Below, one piece after another: positions 34,264 through 42,873 of a DNA stretch of 64,000 bases. The DNA is from Candidatus Schekmanbacteria bacterium RIFCSPLOWO2_02_FULL_38_14. GTDB lineage: Bacteria > Schekmanbacteria > GWA2-38-11. The notes beneath the pieces were generated by a model. The model ran no database searches. It worked only from the letters and a program-made list of their open reading frames with translations, and was not told the origin of the DNA. The stretch spans positions 1 through 64,000 of the forward strand of contig MGDH01000018.1 of the NCBI GenBank assembly GCA_001790855.1, written 5' to 3'. The position numbers and the translations under genes are program-made. Position 1 is the stretch's first letter. Each line of letters opens with the position of its first letter.

Positions 34264-37200
34264 TTAAAATGGCTGGATGATTTCCTTTTTCTTTTCCGCA
34301 AACCATTTATATATGGTTGGCAGAACAAGCAATGTTAAAAGTGTTGATGATACCAGTCCGCCTACCACCACCGTTGCCAAAGGTCTCTGAATTTCAGAGC
34401 CTGGACCTTGAGCAAAGAGCATGGGAATAAGTCCCATAATGGCTACAAAAGCTGTCATAAGCACAGGCCTTAAGCGTTTCTCACACCCTAAAGTTATAGC
34501 CTCTTCAATATTCAAACCTTCTTCCCTCAGCTTATTGATGTAAGAAACAAGGACTACGCCATTTAGAACTGCCACACCAAAAAGGGCAATGAAGCCAACT
34601 GATGCGGGGACACTTAAGTATTGTCCAGAAATAAAAAGACTTAGAATACCGCCTATCAGAGCAAGTGGGAGGTTTAAGATTATCAAAAGAGCGTATCTCA
34701 TGGAGTTAAAAGTCGAGAATAGCAGAAAGAAGATAAGACCAATTGTCAGGGGAACAATAATCAAAAGCCTCTTCATAGCCCTCTGCTGATTTTCAAAAGT
34801 ACCTCCCCATGTAATGTAATATTCAGGTGGAAGTTTTACCTGTTCTCTTATTTTCTCCTTTCCCTCCTGCACAAAACTCCCTATGTCTCTTCCTTCAACA
34901 TTGCATTCAATCACAACTCTCCTTTTGCTGTTTTCCCTACTTATTTGGACAGGACCTTCAGTAATTGAGATTTTGGCAAGCTGGGCAAGAGGAATATTAG
35001 CTCCATTAGAAGCCTTCACCCCGTTAGAACGCCCCATCACTTGGGATGGGGATGAATCTAAAGCCCCGTCCTTTCTAACGGGGTTCACAAAAATATTACC
35101 AATCGCTTTAATGCTATTTCTTTTCTCTTCAGGAAACCTTAACACCACTGAAAACCTTTTATCTCCTTCAAAGACTTCTGTGGCAGCTTTTCCACCAATA
35201 GCAGTCTCAATTATTTCTTGAATATTTGCTACATTGATTCCATATCTTGCAATTTTCCTCCTATCTATATCTATTGTCAGGTAAGGCTGGCCAGCCACCT
35301 GTTCAACTCTCAAGTCCCTAACTCCATCAACTTTAGCCATCACTCTTGCTATCTCCTCAGCTTTTTCTTTTAAAACTTCCATATCATCTCCAAAGAGTTT
35401 TATGGCAATCTGGGACTTTACTCCGGATATAAGCTCATCAACTCTCATTGCTATGGGCTGAGTGATATTAAGACCTATACCCGGAATCTTCTCAAGTTCT
35501 TCTCTAATCTTTTCTATGAGTTCATTCTTAGTCCTTGCTGTTTTCCACTTCTCCCTTGGTTTAAGCCTTACAAAGGGGTCGCTCAAATTCGGCCCCATGG
35601 GGTCTGTGGCAATCTCAGGCGTTCCTATCCTTGATACAACTCCTTCAACTTCGGGAATATTGAGAAGCGCTTTCTGCACCTTTTTTTCTATCTCCACAGA
35701 TTCTGTAAGAGAAATACTTGGAAGCCTTATAATCTGTGGCATGATAGTTCCTTCATCAAGGCTTGGTATGAATTCAGTGCCAAGAAAAGGGAATAGAGCA
35801 ATGCTTCCTATCAGAAGAATCAAAGCAGCGGTTATAACCACCTTGGGATGTTTCATAACCCAACGGAGGAGAATAGTATAAGGTTTCTTTACCCAATGGA
35901 TAATAAAACTTTCCTTCTCCTTCCCCGGTTTTAAGAATAAAAAACAGAGAACCGGTATTACAAAGATAGAAAGGATGAGGGATGAGAGAATAGCTATGAC
36001 TACTGTAAAGGCTAAGGGTGAAAATATCTTTCCCTCCATTCCCTGAAGTGTCATGATGGGGATAAAGGTTAAGGCTATTATAAGTTCCCCAAAAAAACTG
36101 GGTTTCCTCACTTCAATCACAGCATTTAAAACTGTATGCAACTTATGTTTTGATGCCCCGGTTTCTGACAAATGCCTGTGGACATTTTCCACCTGGATGA
36201 TGGCTGCATCCGCAATCATGCCTAAGGATATGGCAAGGCCTCCTAAAGACATAAGGTTTGCAGAAAGACCGAGCCTCTCCATTACGATAAAGGTTGCAAG
36301 AGTTGCAAGGGGCAAACTTAAGGCCACAACAAAGGCACCTCTTATGTCTCTCAAGAAGAGATATAGAACTATGATAATGAGAATACCACCCTCCTCAATG
36401 GCCCTTGTTACGGTTCCAATACATTTTTCAACAAGCTCAGTCCTGTCATAATAAGGCTTAATCTTTATCCCTCTCGGAAGAATACTGCTCTCATTTATTT
36501 CCTTTACCTTTTCCTTAACCTTCGCTACTACATCCCTGCCGCTTCCTCCCTTTATCATCATGACAATCCCAGCAACAACCTCTCCCTTACCATCCTTCAC
36601 AGTAGCACCCTGCCTCGTCTCTGGACCAATCTTTACTTCAGCTACATCCTTAACAAAAATAGGTGTTCCTGCTTCTTCCCTGACAATGATATTTTCAATA
36701 TCCTGAATAGATTTGATAAGGCCAAAACCTTGAACTATATATCGCTCTGATGAGTGCTCGAGAATATTGCCTGCTGCATTTGTATTATTTTGAAGGACGG
36801 ACTCAAAAATTTCCCTCAAGCTCAAGTCATATTTTCTCAGTTTGTCTGGATGGACAAGCACCTGATACTGCTTAACAAATCCTCCAAAAGCATTGACCTC
36901 TACAACTTCTGGGATGGTTTTTAAGATGGGTCTTATAACCCAATCTTGAAGAGTTCTTAATCCCATAAGATCTTTTTCTGTGAAGTTGGGATTGCCTTCC
37001 TTTTCAAAGGTATACTGATAAATTTCTCCAAGAGCTGTCGATATTGGACCTAAGCTTGCCTCTATACCTTCAGGTAACTTCTCCTTAGCTTCAATTAATC
37101 TCTCAAGAACCAACTGCCTTGCAAAATAAATATCTACATCATCTTCAAAAACAATTGTTACGAGAGAGAGCCCGAATTTTGATAGGGAGCGAAGTTCGAC

Positions 37201-37437
37201 AAGTCTTGGAAGTCCGCTCATTTGAACTTCTATAGGGAATGTTACAAATTTTTCAACTTCAATGGGAGAACGACCAGGAGATTCTGCTATGACCACAACC
37301 TGGATATTTGTCACATCTGGGAAGGCATCAATGGGAAGCCTTTGGAAAGAATATATTCCAAAAACGGCTAACAAGATGACTCCGATTATTATAAGAAGCC
37401 TTTGCTCAAGGGCAAAAATGATTAACTTTTCAATCAT
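34264..37437 (-). CDS. Heavy-metal RND efflux pump (CzcA/CusA family) with an in-frame palindromic insertion
   Basis: 1057 residues, two sets of six membrane helices and two large periplasmic loops. LPIDAFPDVTNIQVVV and SPIEVEKFVTFPIE are HME-RND hallmarks. The proton-relay region reads AISLGMIADAAIIQVEN: the central aspartate and glutamate are kept, but the first aspartate of the CzcA-type DFGxxxD pattern is serine, closer to CusA-type. PFLGTEFIPSLDEG is conserved. Near residue 785, IGNIFV is followed by about 24 residues (NPVRKDGALDSSPSQVMG and so on) encoded by a palindrome at 35018-35084, before SNGANIPLAQLAKI. The pump exports metal ions with its adaptor and outer membrane partner. Metal identity is uncertain. 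Confidence 0.92.
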   Translation of the reverse strand: MIEKLIIFALEQRLLIIIGVILLAVFGIYSFQRLPIDAFPDVTNIQVVVIAESPGRSPIEVEKFVTFPIEVQMSGLPRLVELRSLSKFGLSLVTIVFEDDVDIYFARQLVLERLIEAKEKLPEGIEASLGPISTALGEIYQYTFEKEGNPNFTEKDLMGLRTLQDWVIRPILKTIPEVVEVNAFGGFVKQYQVLVHPDKLRKYDLSLREIFESVLQNNTNAAGNILEHSSERYIVQGFGLIKSIQDIENIIVREEAGTPIFVKDVAEVKIGPETRQGATVKDGKGEVVAGIVMMIKGGSGRDVVAKVKEKVKEINESSILPRGIKIKPYYDRTELVEKCIGTVTRAIEEGGILIIIVLYLFLRDIRGAFVVALSLPLATLATFIVMERLGLSANLMSLGGLAISLGMIADAAIIQVENVHRHLSETGASKHKLHTVLNAVIEVRKPSFFGELIIALTFIPIMTLQGMEGKIFSPLAFTVVIAILSSLILSIFVIPVLCFLFLKPGKEKESFIIHWVKKPYTILLRWVMKHPKVVITAALILLIGSIALFPFLGTEFIPSLDEGTIMPQIIRLPSISLTESVEIEKKVQKALLNIPEVEGVVSRIGTPEIATDPMGPNLSDPFVRLKPREKWKTARTKNELIEKIREELEKIPGIGLNITQPIAMRVDELISGVKSQIAIKLFGDDMEVLKEKAEEIARVMAKVDGVRDLRVEQVAGQPYLTIDIDRRKIARYGINVANIQEIIETAIGGKAATEVFEGDKRFSVVLRFPEEKRNSIKAIGNIFVNPVRKDGALDSSPSQVMGRSNGVKASNGANIPLAQLAKISITEGPVQISRENSKRRVVIECNVEGRDIGSFVQEGKEKIREQVKLPPEYYITWGGTFENQQRAMKRLLIIVPLTIGLIFFLLFSTFNSMRYALLIILNLPLALIGGILSLFISGQYLSVPASVGFIALFGVAVLNGVVLVSYINKLREEGLNIEEAITLGCEKRLRPVLMTAFVAIMGLIPMLFAQGPGSEIQRPLATVVVGGLVSSTLLTLLVLPTIYKWFAEKKKEIIQPF
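35018..35084. repeat. ACCCCGTTAGAA...TTCTAACGGGGT palindrome inside the RND pump gene
   Basis: Twelve-base arms at 35018-35029 and 35073-35084 enclose a second hairpin, CCCCATC/GATGGGG. The element adds 22 to 24 codons in frame. Its family differs from the G/C-run palindromes in ppx and in the adaptor gene. Confidence 0.85.
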
Positions 37438-37438
37438 C

Positions 37439-38680
37439 TTATTCTTCCTCCAATTCCGCTTTGAGAAGTTCTGATTTTAGATAAAAAGCTCCATCAGTGA
37501 CCACACTATCTCCGGCTTTAAGCCCTTTTAGAACTTGATAAAAACCATTTATTTCTTCTCCTACTTCTATTTCTCTTTTTTCAAAGGTATTGTTGCTCTT
37601 TGCAATAAAGATAATTTTCTTTCCATCCTCCATCTGAATTGCTTTTTCAGACACAACCAACAACTCTGGGGACGATTTAGTTATAATCTGTACATCAGCA
37701 AACATTTCGGGTTTCAGAATCCCCCCATTCCCCCCTTTAAAATCCCCCTCAGCCCCCCTTTTCCAAAGGGGGGTGTGGGGGGATTCAGGGGGATTATCAA
37801 TCTCAATCCTTACTTTTGCCATACGGGTTGAAGCATCTACAATATCACTAATATAAGTGACTTTTCCTTTAAACTCTTCTTTAGGATAAGTTGAGACTTT
37901 AATATTTGCTTCCAACCCCTTTTCAACTGATGATATATCCTTCTCAGGAACATCAGCTATAACCCATAATCTTGATAAATCTATAATAGTAAAAAGCTGA
38001 CTTGAAGACTCAATTACTTCTCCTAAAGTCAAGTTCCTTTCAACCACTGTTCCAGAAAACGGAGATCTTATTGACATTTGAGGATTGATTATGTGGGTTG
38101 AGGTCAATCTTTCTATATCTTTATCACTTATTCCAAAAAGGTATAATTTCTCTTTAGAGGCTTGAAACTCTGCTTTGACATTTAAATACTCTGCCTCTCT
38201 CCGTTGAAACTCACCAAGTCCGATTGCTTTACCGTCAAAAAGCCTTTTTGCACGCTCATACCCCTTTTCAGCTACCCTCAAATTCGCTTCAAGTTTTAGA
38301 AAATTTGACTCTGCTTCTCCAAGTTCAGGACTGTCTATTGTGGCAAGGGCTTCACCTTTTTTAACCTCGTCACCAAGATTTACTTTTATCTCAATAACCC
38401 TTCCAGGTATTCTGCTTCCTATACGGGCAACTCTGTTTTCATCAGGCATTATTTTGCCAGGAAAATTATGAGAAAGGCTTAGTTTTTTTAATGTTACCTC
38501 TTCAACTTTTATCCCTGCTATTTTTATAGAGGAAGGATCAAAATGAACTATATTTAGATTGGTATCTTGCTTGGTTACATTTTCTTTGTTCTCTTTTTTT
38601 GGAGAACATGCGTTGAAAGTAAAAACACCAATTTGTAAAATTAAAATCATTAAAAGTAAATTAATCAGATTTTTTTTCAT
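37439..38680 (-). CDS. RND efflux periplasmic adaptor (CzcB/CusB-like) with an in-frame palindromic insertion
   Basis: 413 residues with a lipoprotein-type signal (IGVFTFNACSPKK). The membrane-fusion fold appears in order: KIMPDENRVARIGSRIPGRV (beta-barrel/lipoyl), GDEVKKGEALATIDSPEL, a coiled-coil hairpin (about 115-185), MSIRSPFSGTVVERN and a C-terminal domain ending ELLKAELEEE. Between RIEIDNP and LKPEMFADVQI lies about 22 extra residues (PESPHTPLWKRG, EGDFKGGNGG) from a palindrome at 37719-37795. Homologues normally read IDNPDGxLKPGMFA. It bridges the inner-membrane pump and the TolC-like channel. The ATG overlaps the czcC-like gene by four bases; the pump start follows its stop by one base. 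Confidence 0.9.
   Translation of the reverse strand: MKKNLINLLLMILILQIGVFTFNACSPKKENKENVTKQDTNLNIVHFDPSSIKIAGIKVEEVTLKKLSLSHNFPGKIMPDENRVARIGSRIPGRVIEIKVNLGDEVKKGEALATIDSPELGEAESNFLKLEANLRVAEKGYERAKRLFDGKAIGLGEFQRREAEYLNVKAEFQASKEKLYLFGISDKDIERLTSTHIINPQMSIRSPFSGTVVERNLTLGEVIESSSQLFTIIDLSRLWVIADVPEKDISSVEKGLEANIKVSTYPKEEFKGKVTYISDIVDASTRMAKVRIEIDNPPESPHTPLWKRGAEGDFKGGNGGILKPEMFADVQIITKSSPELLVVSEKAIQMEDGKKIIFIAKSNNTFEKREIEVGEEINGFYQVLKGLKAGDSVVTDGAFYLKSELLKAELEEE
37719..37795. repeat. CCCCCC/GGGGGG palindrome inside the RND adaptor gene
   Basis: Arms such as AATCCCCCTCAGCCCCCC and GGGGGGTGTGGGGGGATT form the main hairpin, with further C-rich and G-rich runs outside. The reading frame stays open through all 77 bases. 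Same family as 30193 and 28365. Confidence 0.85.
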
Positions 38681-39918
38681 CTCAACTCTCCTCCAGCAAG
38701 TCTTTCCAAACGTGCTTTGCTTGAATTTCCCTCGAAGAGGGTCTGGTAATATTCAAAAGATACCTGCCTGTAAACTCGTTGGGCATCTAAGAAATCAATC
38801 AAACCGGATTCCCCTTCCACATATCTTAATTTTGCAATTCTCAAAGCCTCTTCCGCTTGTTTGAGAAGCCCTTTTTCAAAGATTTCTATCTGTTCAGAGG
38901 ATATTTGATAGTTTTTAAGTTCTTCTGTGATAAGCCTTGAAAGCTCAATTTTAATTTGATTTAATTCCTCTTGTGCTTTTCTTTCCTCTGCAGAAGCTCT
39001 TGCTATTGCTCCCTGATTTCTATTCCAGAGAGGAAGTGGTAGTGAGAAGCCAAAACCAAAAGACCTTTTATCTATTTCTCTTGCAAAAATAGTTTTTAGG
39101 GAAATGTCAGGAAAACGGTTATTCTTTTGAAAAGAAATATTATATTGCTGTTTCTGTAAGCCACTCTCCTTCTGGAGTAACAAAGGTTGTTTTTTATATG
39201 CAATGTTCAGAAGTGGATTAATTTCATATATTTCATAAGGTGCTTTTAGTTCACCTGAAACATCAAAGCCTTCTGGAAGAAATTTTCCTAAGAGGCTATT
39301 TAAATTTGATTTTGCAATAATAATTTTATTCTCTGCTTTCTTTAACTCTTTCTCAGCACGCAGAACTTCAACTTGGGCTTTTATCAATTCAAACTCTGGT
39401 GCCTCACCTGACTCAACCCTTACCTTTACAGAAGTCAAAATTTTCTCTGAATCTGAAAGGTTTTCTTTTGTTAAAGTAAGCTCTTTTTCAAGTTTTAAAA
39501 TTTCATAGAAAGATGTTTTAACTTGAGAGGTCAAATCTAATTTGAACTCTTCCAGTTCAAGGGTTGCTATATCTACATCTTTTCCTGCAACTTTTTTTCT
39601 ATAAAACCTTTTTAAAGGCCATTCAAAGGGCTGGCTTAAGGTGAAGTTGTACTCCTTTCCTCTCTTACTTTCTCCTCCAAGTGCCCTTCCTCGCAAACCC
39701 TCTCCCTCTATTTCAGGATTTGGATATAGAGAGGCTTGAATTAAATCGCCCTGACTTGCGTCTACTCCTGCTTTAAAGGCTTTTAGCTGAGGATTTTCTT
39801 TAATGGCTATTTCAATCACTTCTTCAATGGGATAAAAATGGCTTTCTTCAAATGCATGAAGAAGGAAATTAAAAAGAGAAATTAAAACAACAAAGGTAAT
39901 GATTAAAAAATTTTTCAC
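38677..39918 (-). CDS. TolC-family outer membrane efflux protein (CzcC/CusC-like)
   Basis: 413 residues with a signal peptide (FLIITFVVLISLFNFLLHAFE). The two-repeat TolC fold is seen in VIEIAIKENPQLKAFKAGVDASQGDL and its second copy (NIAYKKQPLLLQKESGLQKQQYN). Long heptad-rich helices (about 150-210 and 310-375) form the periplasmic tunnel. FGFSLPLPLWNRNQGAI and YVEGESGLIDFLDAQRVY are typical of CzcC/CusC. It supplies the outer-membrane exit for the RND pump and overlaps the adaptor start by four bases. Confidence 0.92.
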   Translation of the reverse strand: MKNFLIITFVVLISLFNFLLHAFEESHFYPIEEVIEIAIKENPQLKAFKAGVDASQGDLIQASLYPNPEIEGEGLRGRALGGESKRGKEYNFTLSQPFEWPLKRFYRKKVAGKDVDIATLELEEFKLDLTSQVKTSFYEILKLEKELTLTKENLSDSEKILTSVKVRVESGEAPEFELIKAQVEVLRAEKELKKAENKIIIAKSNLNSLLGKFLPEGFDVSGELKAPYEIYEINPLLNIAYKKQPLLLQKESGLQKQQYNISFQKNNRFPDISLKTIFAREIDKRSFGFGFSLPLPLWNRNQGAIARASAEERKAQEELNQIKIELSRLITEELKNYQISSEQIEIFEKGLLKQAEEALRIAKLRYVEGESGLIDFLDAQRVYRQVSFEYYQTLFEGNSSKARLERLAGGELR

Positions 39919-39982
39919 ACCTATTCCTTTCGCTACGAAAAATTAAAAGAAATTATTTGAAATTAAAAAATAGAATAGAAAT

Positions 39983-40252
39983 TTAGAATTTTGGAGGTCT
40001 GTAAAGTAGATTGATTGAAATTGAAGGGATGAAGATGCAGTAGTAAATCGTAATTAATGAAATAAACAAATACAAGACAATTCCATTAGATAAAGGGATA
40101 AAACTTAAATTCAAACAGAAAGAACAGATATGGGAGTTAATATCAATTCCATATGGGCTTCCACATTCATCGCACAGAAAAAAGTCCACACAATATGCAA
40201 ATAGATATAGAACTAGAAAAATTATTATCACTAAAAAATAAATCTTTTTCAT
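39983..40252 (-). CDS. Small membrane protein with a putative zinc-ribbon loop, first in the efflux operon
   Basis: 89 residues. Two strongly hydrophobic segments (about 4-22 and 55-78) flank a loop with two CxxC pairs: CDECGSPYG and CSFC. The pairs are suited to bind a metal ion between the membrane passes. The gene lies 65 bases upstream of the czcC-like gene on the same strand. A metal-sensing or accessory role in the efflux operon is plausible but only inferred from these cysteines and from position. A TTGACA at 40285-40290 (minus strand) lies close upstream. Confidence 0.6.
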   Translation of the reverse strand: MKKIYFLVIIIFLVLYLFAYCVDFFLCDECGSPYGIDINSHICSFCLNLSFIPLSNGIVLYLFISLITIYYCIFIPSISINLLYRPPKF

Positions 40253-40522
40253 ATTGCTTTTTATAAATTATTAATTTTCTTTTTTGTCAAGACAAAAAAT
40301 TGTGAGTGTAGTAAAATATTGCTTATGAAAGTCAATTCCTATATACTTCATTTGTACATCTCCTTTATTGTTTTTAATCAAGCAGTAGTTTATTCCATCT
40401 ACTACTTCGAGGATCACAACTTTTTTATGTTATCATTGCGAGCTATGAGCTTGCCGCGTTGCTACTTTTCCCGCAACGACTAAGAGTAGTTTTTTCAGAG
40501 ACTAATATATAAGGCATTAACA

Positions 40523-41086
40523 TTGAAGAAGCAGTCATGGAATGAAAAATATAGTGAAGATGAATATGCGTTAGGAATTGAGCCTGCGGAATTTCTTGTT
40601 GAGCATATTGGAAGGCTTACAAAAGGAAAAGCACTTGATATTGCAATGGGCGAGGGGAGGAATGCAGTTTATTTAACAAAGAAGGGTTATGAGGTAGACG
40701 GTGTTGAATTTTCAGAGGAGGGGATAAAAAAGGCATTAGCCCTTGCCCAAAAAAACAATGTTACTATCAATGCTATAAGGGCTGACCTTGAAAAACACGA
40801 GCATAGAATAGAAAAAGAGAAATATGATTTAATCTCCTGCTTTTATTATTTGCAGAGAGACTTGTTTCCGGAGATTAAGGAAGGATTAAAAAAAGGAGGG
40901 ATGGTAATCTGCCAGACCTTTACAACAGACAACCTGAAATACCAGCCCCACCCCAAAAACCCTGACCATGTATTGCAGCCAAATGAGCTTTTCAGGTATT
41001 TTCTTGATTTGAGAATTATTTTTTACAGGGAATGTGTTTTGAATAACGAGACTGCTGTTGCAAGCATTATTGCGCAGAAGATATAG
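40523..41086 (+). CDS. Class I SAM-dependent methyltransferase (TehB/UbiE-like)
   Basis: 187 residues. The start used is a TTG at 40523 (KKQSWNEKYSEDEYALGIEP); no better codon lies upstream. The SAM-binding loop is ALDIAMGEGRNAVYLTKKGYEVDGVEFSEE in two parts, with the acidic residue at the end of strand 2. YDLISCFYYLQRDLFPEI is motif post-II. The size and pattern resemble TehB and other small-molecule methyltransferases. Substrate unknown. An upstream half copy of the TCATTGCGAG repeat lies near 40433. It is on the same strand as the HAD gene, about 110 bases away with a palindrome between. Confidence 0.85.
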   Translation: MKKQSWNEKYSEDEYALGIEPAEFLVEHIGRLTKGKALDIAMGEGRNAVYLTKKGYEVDGVEFSEEGIKKALALAQKNNVTINAIRADLEKHEHRIEKEKYDLISCFYYLQRDLFPEIKEGLKKGGMVICQTFTTDNLKYQPHPKNPDHVLQPNELFRYFLDLRIIFYRECVLNNETAVASIIAQKI

Positions 41087-41125
41087 TAAAAAGGTCTTAG
41101 GGTCAAGGGTCAAGGATGAAAAATT

Positions 41126-41171
41126 AAATCCCTCCAGCCCCCCTTTGATAAAGGGGGGTAAGGGGGGATTT
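41126..41171. repeat. AAATCCCTCCAGCCCCCC...GGGGGGATTT palindrome
   Basis: Intergenic copy of the G/C-run family, centred on CTTTGATAAAG. It lies between the methyltransferase and HAD genes. Confidence 0.85.
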
Positions 41172-41199
41172 TTCATAAAAGTAAAAGAGGTAAATTAAA

Positions 41200-41844
41200 A
41201 TGCAGAATCTGAAATACTTAATAATTGATCTTGATAACACTATTTATCCTGAATCAGCAGGTGTGTTCAAGAAAGTTGACCAGAAGATAAATCGCTATCT
41301 TGAGGAAAAAATGGGGTTTTCAAGAGAAGAGGTTAATCCGCTGAGGCTTAGATATTATAAAGAATACGGCACAACACTCAGAGGACTTATGATTAACTAT
41401 AAAATTGCTCCTGAAGACTATCTTGAATATGTACACAATATCAATATGAAAGAGCTTCTTTCAAAGGATACAAAACTTGATAAGGTATTGAAAGGCATTT
41501 CCATAGAAAAAGTTATTTTTACAAATGCCTCTAAGGCTCATGCTGAAAATGTTCTTAATACACTGGAAATCACGGATAATTTTGTTCGTATATTTGATAT
41601 TGTTGCTATGGATTATCTGGCAAAACCTCACCCCGTAACATATGAAAAACTTCTAAATACGCTTGGGGTAAAAGGGGAAAGGTGTCTTTATTCTGATGAT
41701 ATTGAAATAAACTTACAGCCGGCAAAAGAACTTGGCATGAAAACGGTTTTTGTCAGCAACAACGGATATGAGAAAAAGCCTTTTGTTGATTTTGTGATAA
41801 AAGAGATTAGCGAGATTGGAAAGTTTTTTAGCTGTAAGCTATAA
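41200..41844 (+). CDS. HAD-superfamily hydrolase, pyrimidine 5'-nucleotidase-like
   Basis: 214 residues. The HAD motif I is LIIDLDNTIYPES (nucleophile Asp at about 10). Motif II is VIFTNASKAHAENV, motif III is KPHPVTYEKLL and motif IV is LYSDDIEINLQPA. The cap region (VFKKVDQKINRYLEEKMGF and YGTTLRGLM) is that of pyrimidine 5'-nucleotidases of the SDT1/phosphoglycolate phosphatase-like group. It probably clears nucleoside monophosphates or related phosphates. Its end overlaps the end of the convergent HIT gene by six bases. Confidence 0.88.
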   Translation: MQNLKYLIIDLDNTIYPESAGVFKKVDQKINRYLEEKMGFSREEVNPLRLRYYKEYGTTLRGLMINYKIAPEDYLEYVHNINMKELLSKDTKLDKVLKGISIEKVIFTNASKAHAENVLNTLEITDNFVRIFDIVAMDYLAKPHPVTYEKLLNTLGVKGERCLYSDDIEINLQPAKELGMKTVFVSNNGYEKKPFVDFVIKEISEIGKFFSCKL

Positions 41845-42330
41845 GCTCTCTAATCCCTCAAACATCTTTTTGAGTGTCTTATATGTCTTGCTTATATGTT
41901 CAGGAATGACTCTTACATCAGCAAGAACAGGCATAAAGTTAGTGTCGCCTTCCCATCTTGGTACTATATGGAGATGGACATGGTCTTTGATTCCGGCTCC
42001 TGCAACTTTGCCAAGGTTTATTCCGACATTGAATCCATCAGGCTTAAAGGTTTTTTCAAGAATCTTTAAGCAGACTTGCATTGTTTCAAATATCTCCAGG
42101 CTTTCTTCCTTATTTGCTTCAGTAACATTACCAAAGTGTCTGTATGGGGCAATCATAATATGACCGTTGTTATATGGATAGAGATTCATGATTGCAAAAC
42201 AGAGGTTTTTCCTCAGAAGAATCAGATTGTTTTCATCTTTATTTTCTTTTGATTTGTTGCAGAAAATGCATCCATTTTCTTTATTGTTCAGGATATAATC
42301 CATTCTCCACGGCGCCCATATGTTCTCCAA
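41839..42330 (-). CDS. HIT-family hydrolase/phosphorylase
   Basis: 163 residues. The histidine triad is KDHVHLHIVPRW (HxHxHxx, about 109). NIWAPWRMDYIL and GCIFCNKSKEN with a CxxC near the start are typical of the AP4A phosphorylase-like HIT branch, which often carries a zinc site. FAIMNLYPYNNGHIMIAPYRHF is the substrate-side strand. It probably degrades dinucleoside polyphosphates or AMP-linked compounds. On the same strand as ybeY and phoH, it is likely co-transcribed with them. Confidence 0.92.
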   Translation of the reverse strand: MENIWAPWRMDYILNNKENGCIFCNKSKENKDENNLILLRKNLCFAIMNLYPYNNGHIMIAPYRHFGNVTEANKEESLEIFETMQVCLKILEKTFKPDGFNVGINLGKVAGAGIKDHVHLHIVPRWEGDTNFMPVLADVRVIPEHISKTYKTLKKMFEGLESL

Positions 42331-42382
42331 TACCAGTCTCCTTTTTTCTGAAAATTCTAAATTCTAATTTGGATTTAGAATT

Positions 42383-42832
42383 TTAATTTTTATGTTTATA
42401 ATATTTCTCCATAAGCTCTTTCTGGAGGGAGTTCATTTTTTCTTCATCTTTCTTGTTATGATGGTCATAACCTAAAAGGTGAAGAACCCCATGGGTCAGC
42501 AGAAGCGTTACTTCTTTTTCAAGTGAATTCTTAAAGATTTTTGACTGAAGTTTAGCCATTTCCAAAGAGATTGCTATATCTCCCATTTCTTTTTCATTGC
42601 CTTCCTTTAGCTCTTTTTCCTGGTCTGCAGTAAATGCCAAAATATCAGTAGCACGGTTTATCTTGCGGTATCTTAGATTTAATTCTTTGATATATTCATT
42701 ATTTACAAGAACAATATTGAGGCTTGCCTTTTTTTCTCCAAGCTCGGCAAGAATATCATTTAAATGTTTTTTTAGTTTATTTGTATCTATTTTAAGATCA
42801 GTCTTGGAAATATTCTGGATGGTAATTTTCAT
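42383..42832 (-). CDS. ybeY: Endoribonuclease YbeY
   Basis: 149 residues, standard YbeY length. The metal site is THGVLHLLGYDHHNKKDE (HxxxHxxxxxH pattern: HGVLHLLGYDH). NYRKINRATDILAF-type RYRKINRATDILAF segment is the second conserved block. YbeY matures 16S rRNA ends and takes part in ribosome quality control. It follows phoH closely on the same strand, the classical phoH-ybeY arrangement. Confidence 0.95.
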   Translation of the reverse strand: MKITIQNISKTDLKIDTNKLKKHLNDILAELGEKKASLNIVLVNNEYIKELNLRYRKINRATDILAFTADQEKELKEGNEKEMGDIAISLEMAKLQSKIFKNSLEKEVTLLLTHGVLHLLGYDHHNKKDEEKMNSLQKELMEKYYKHKN

Positions 42833-42873
42833 TTGGGTAATTCAAAATCCTATTCTTAACAGCCCATCAAACC

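Noticed and set aside
40262-40290. TTGACA-N17-TTTATA promoter on the minus strand before the small membrane protein
   Set aside because: The -10 would lie about ten bases from the ATG, leaving no room for a leader and ribosome site, so it is not listed as a firm promoter.
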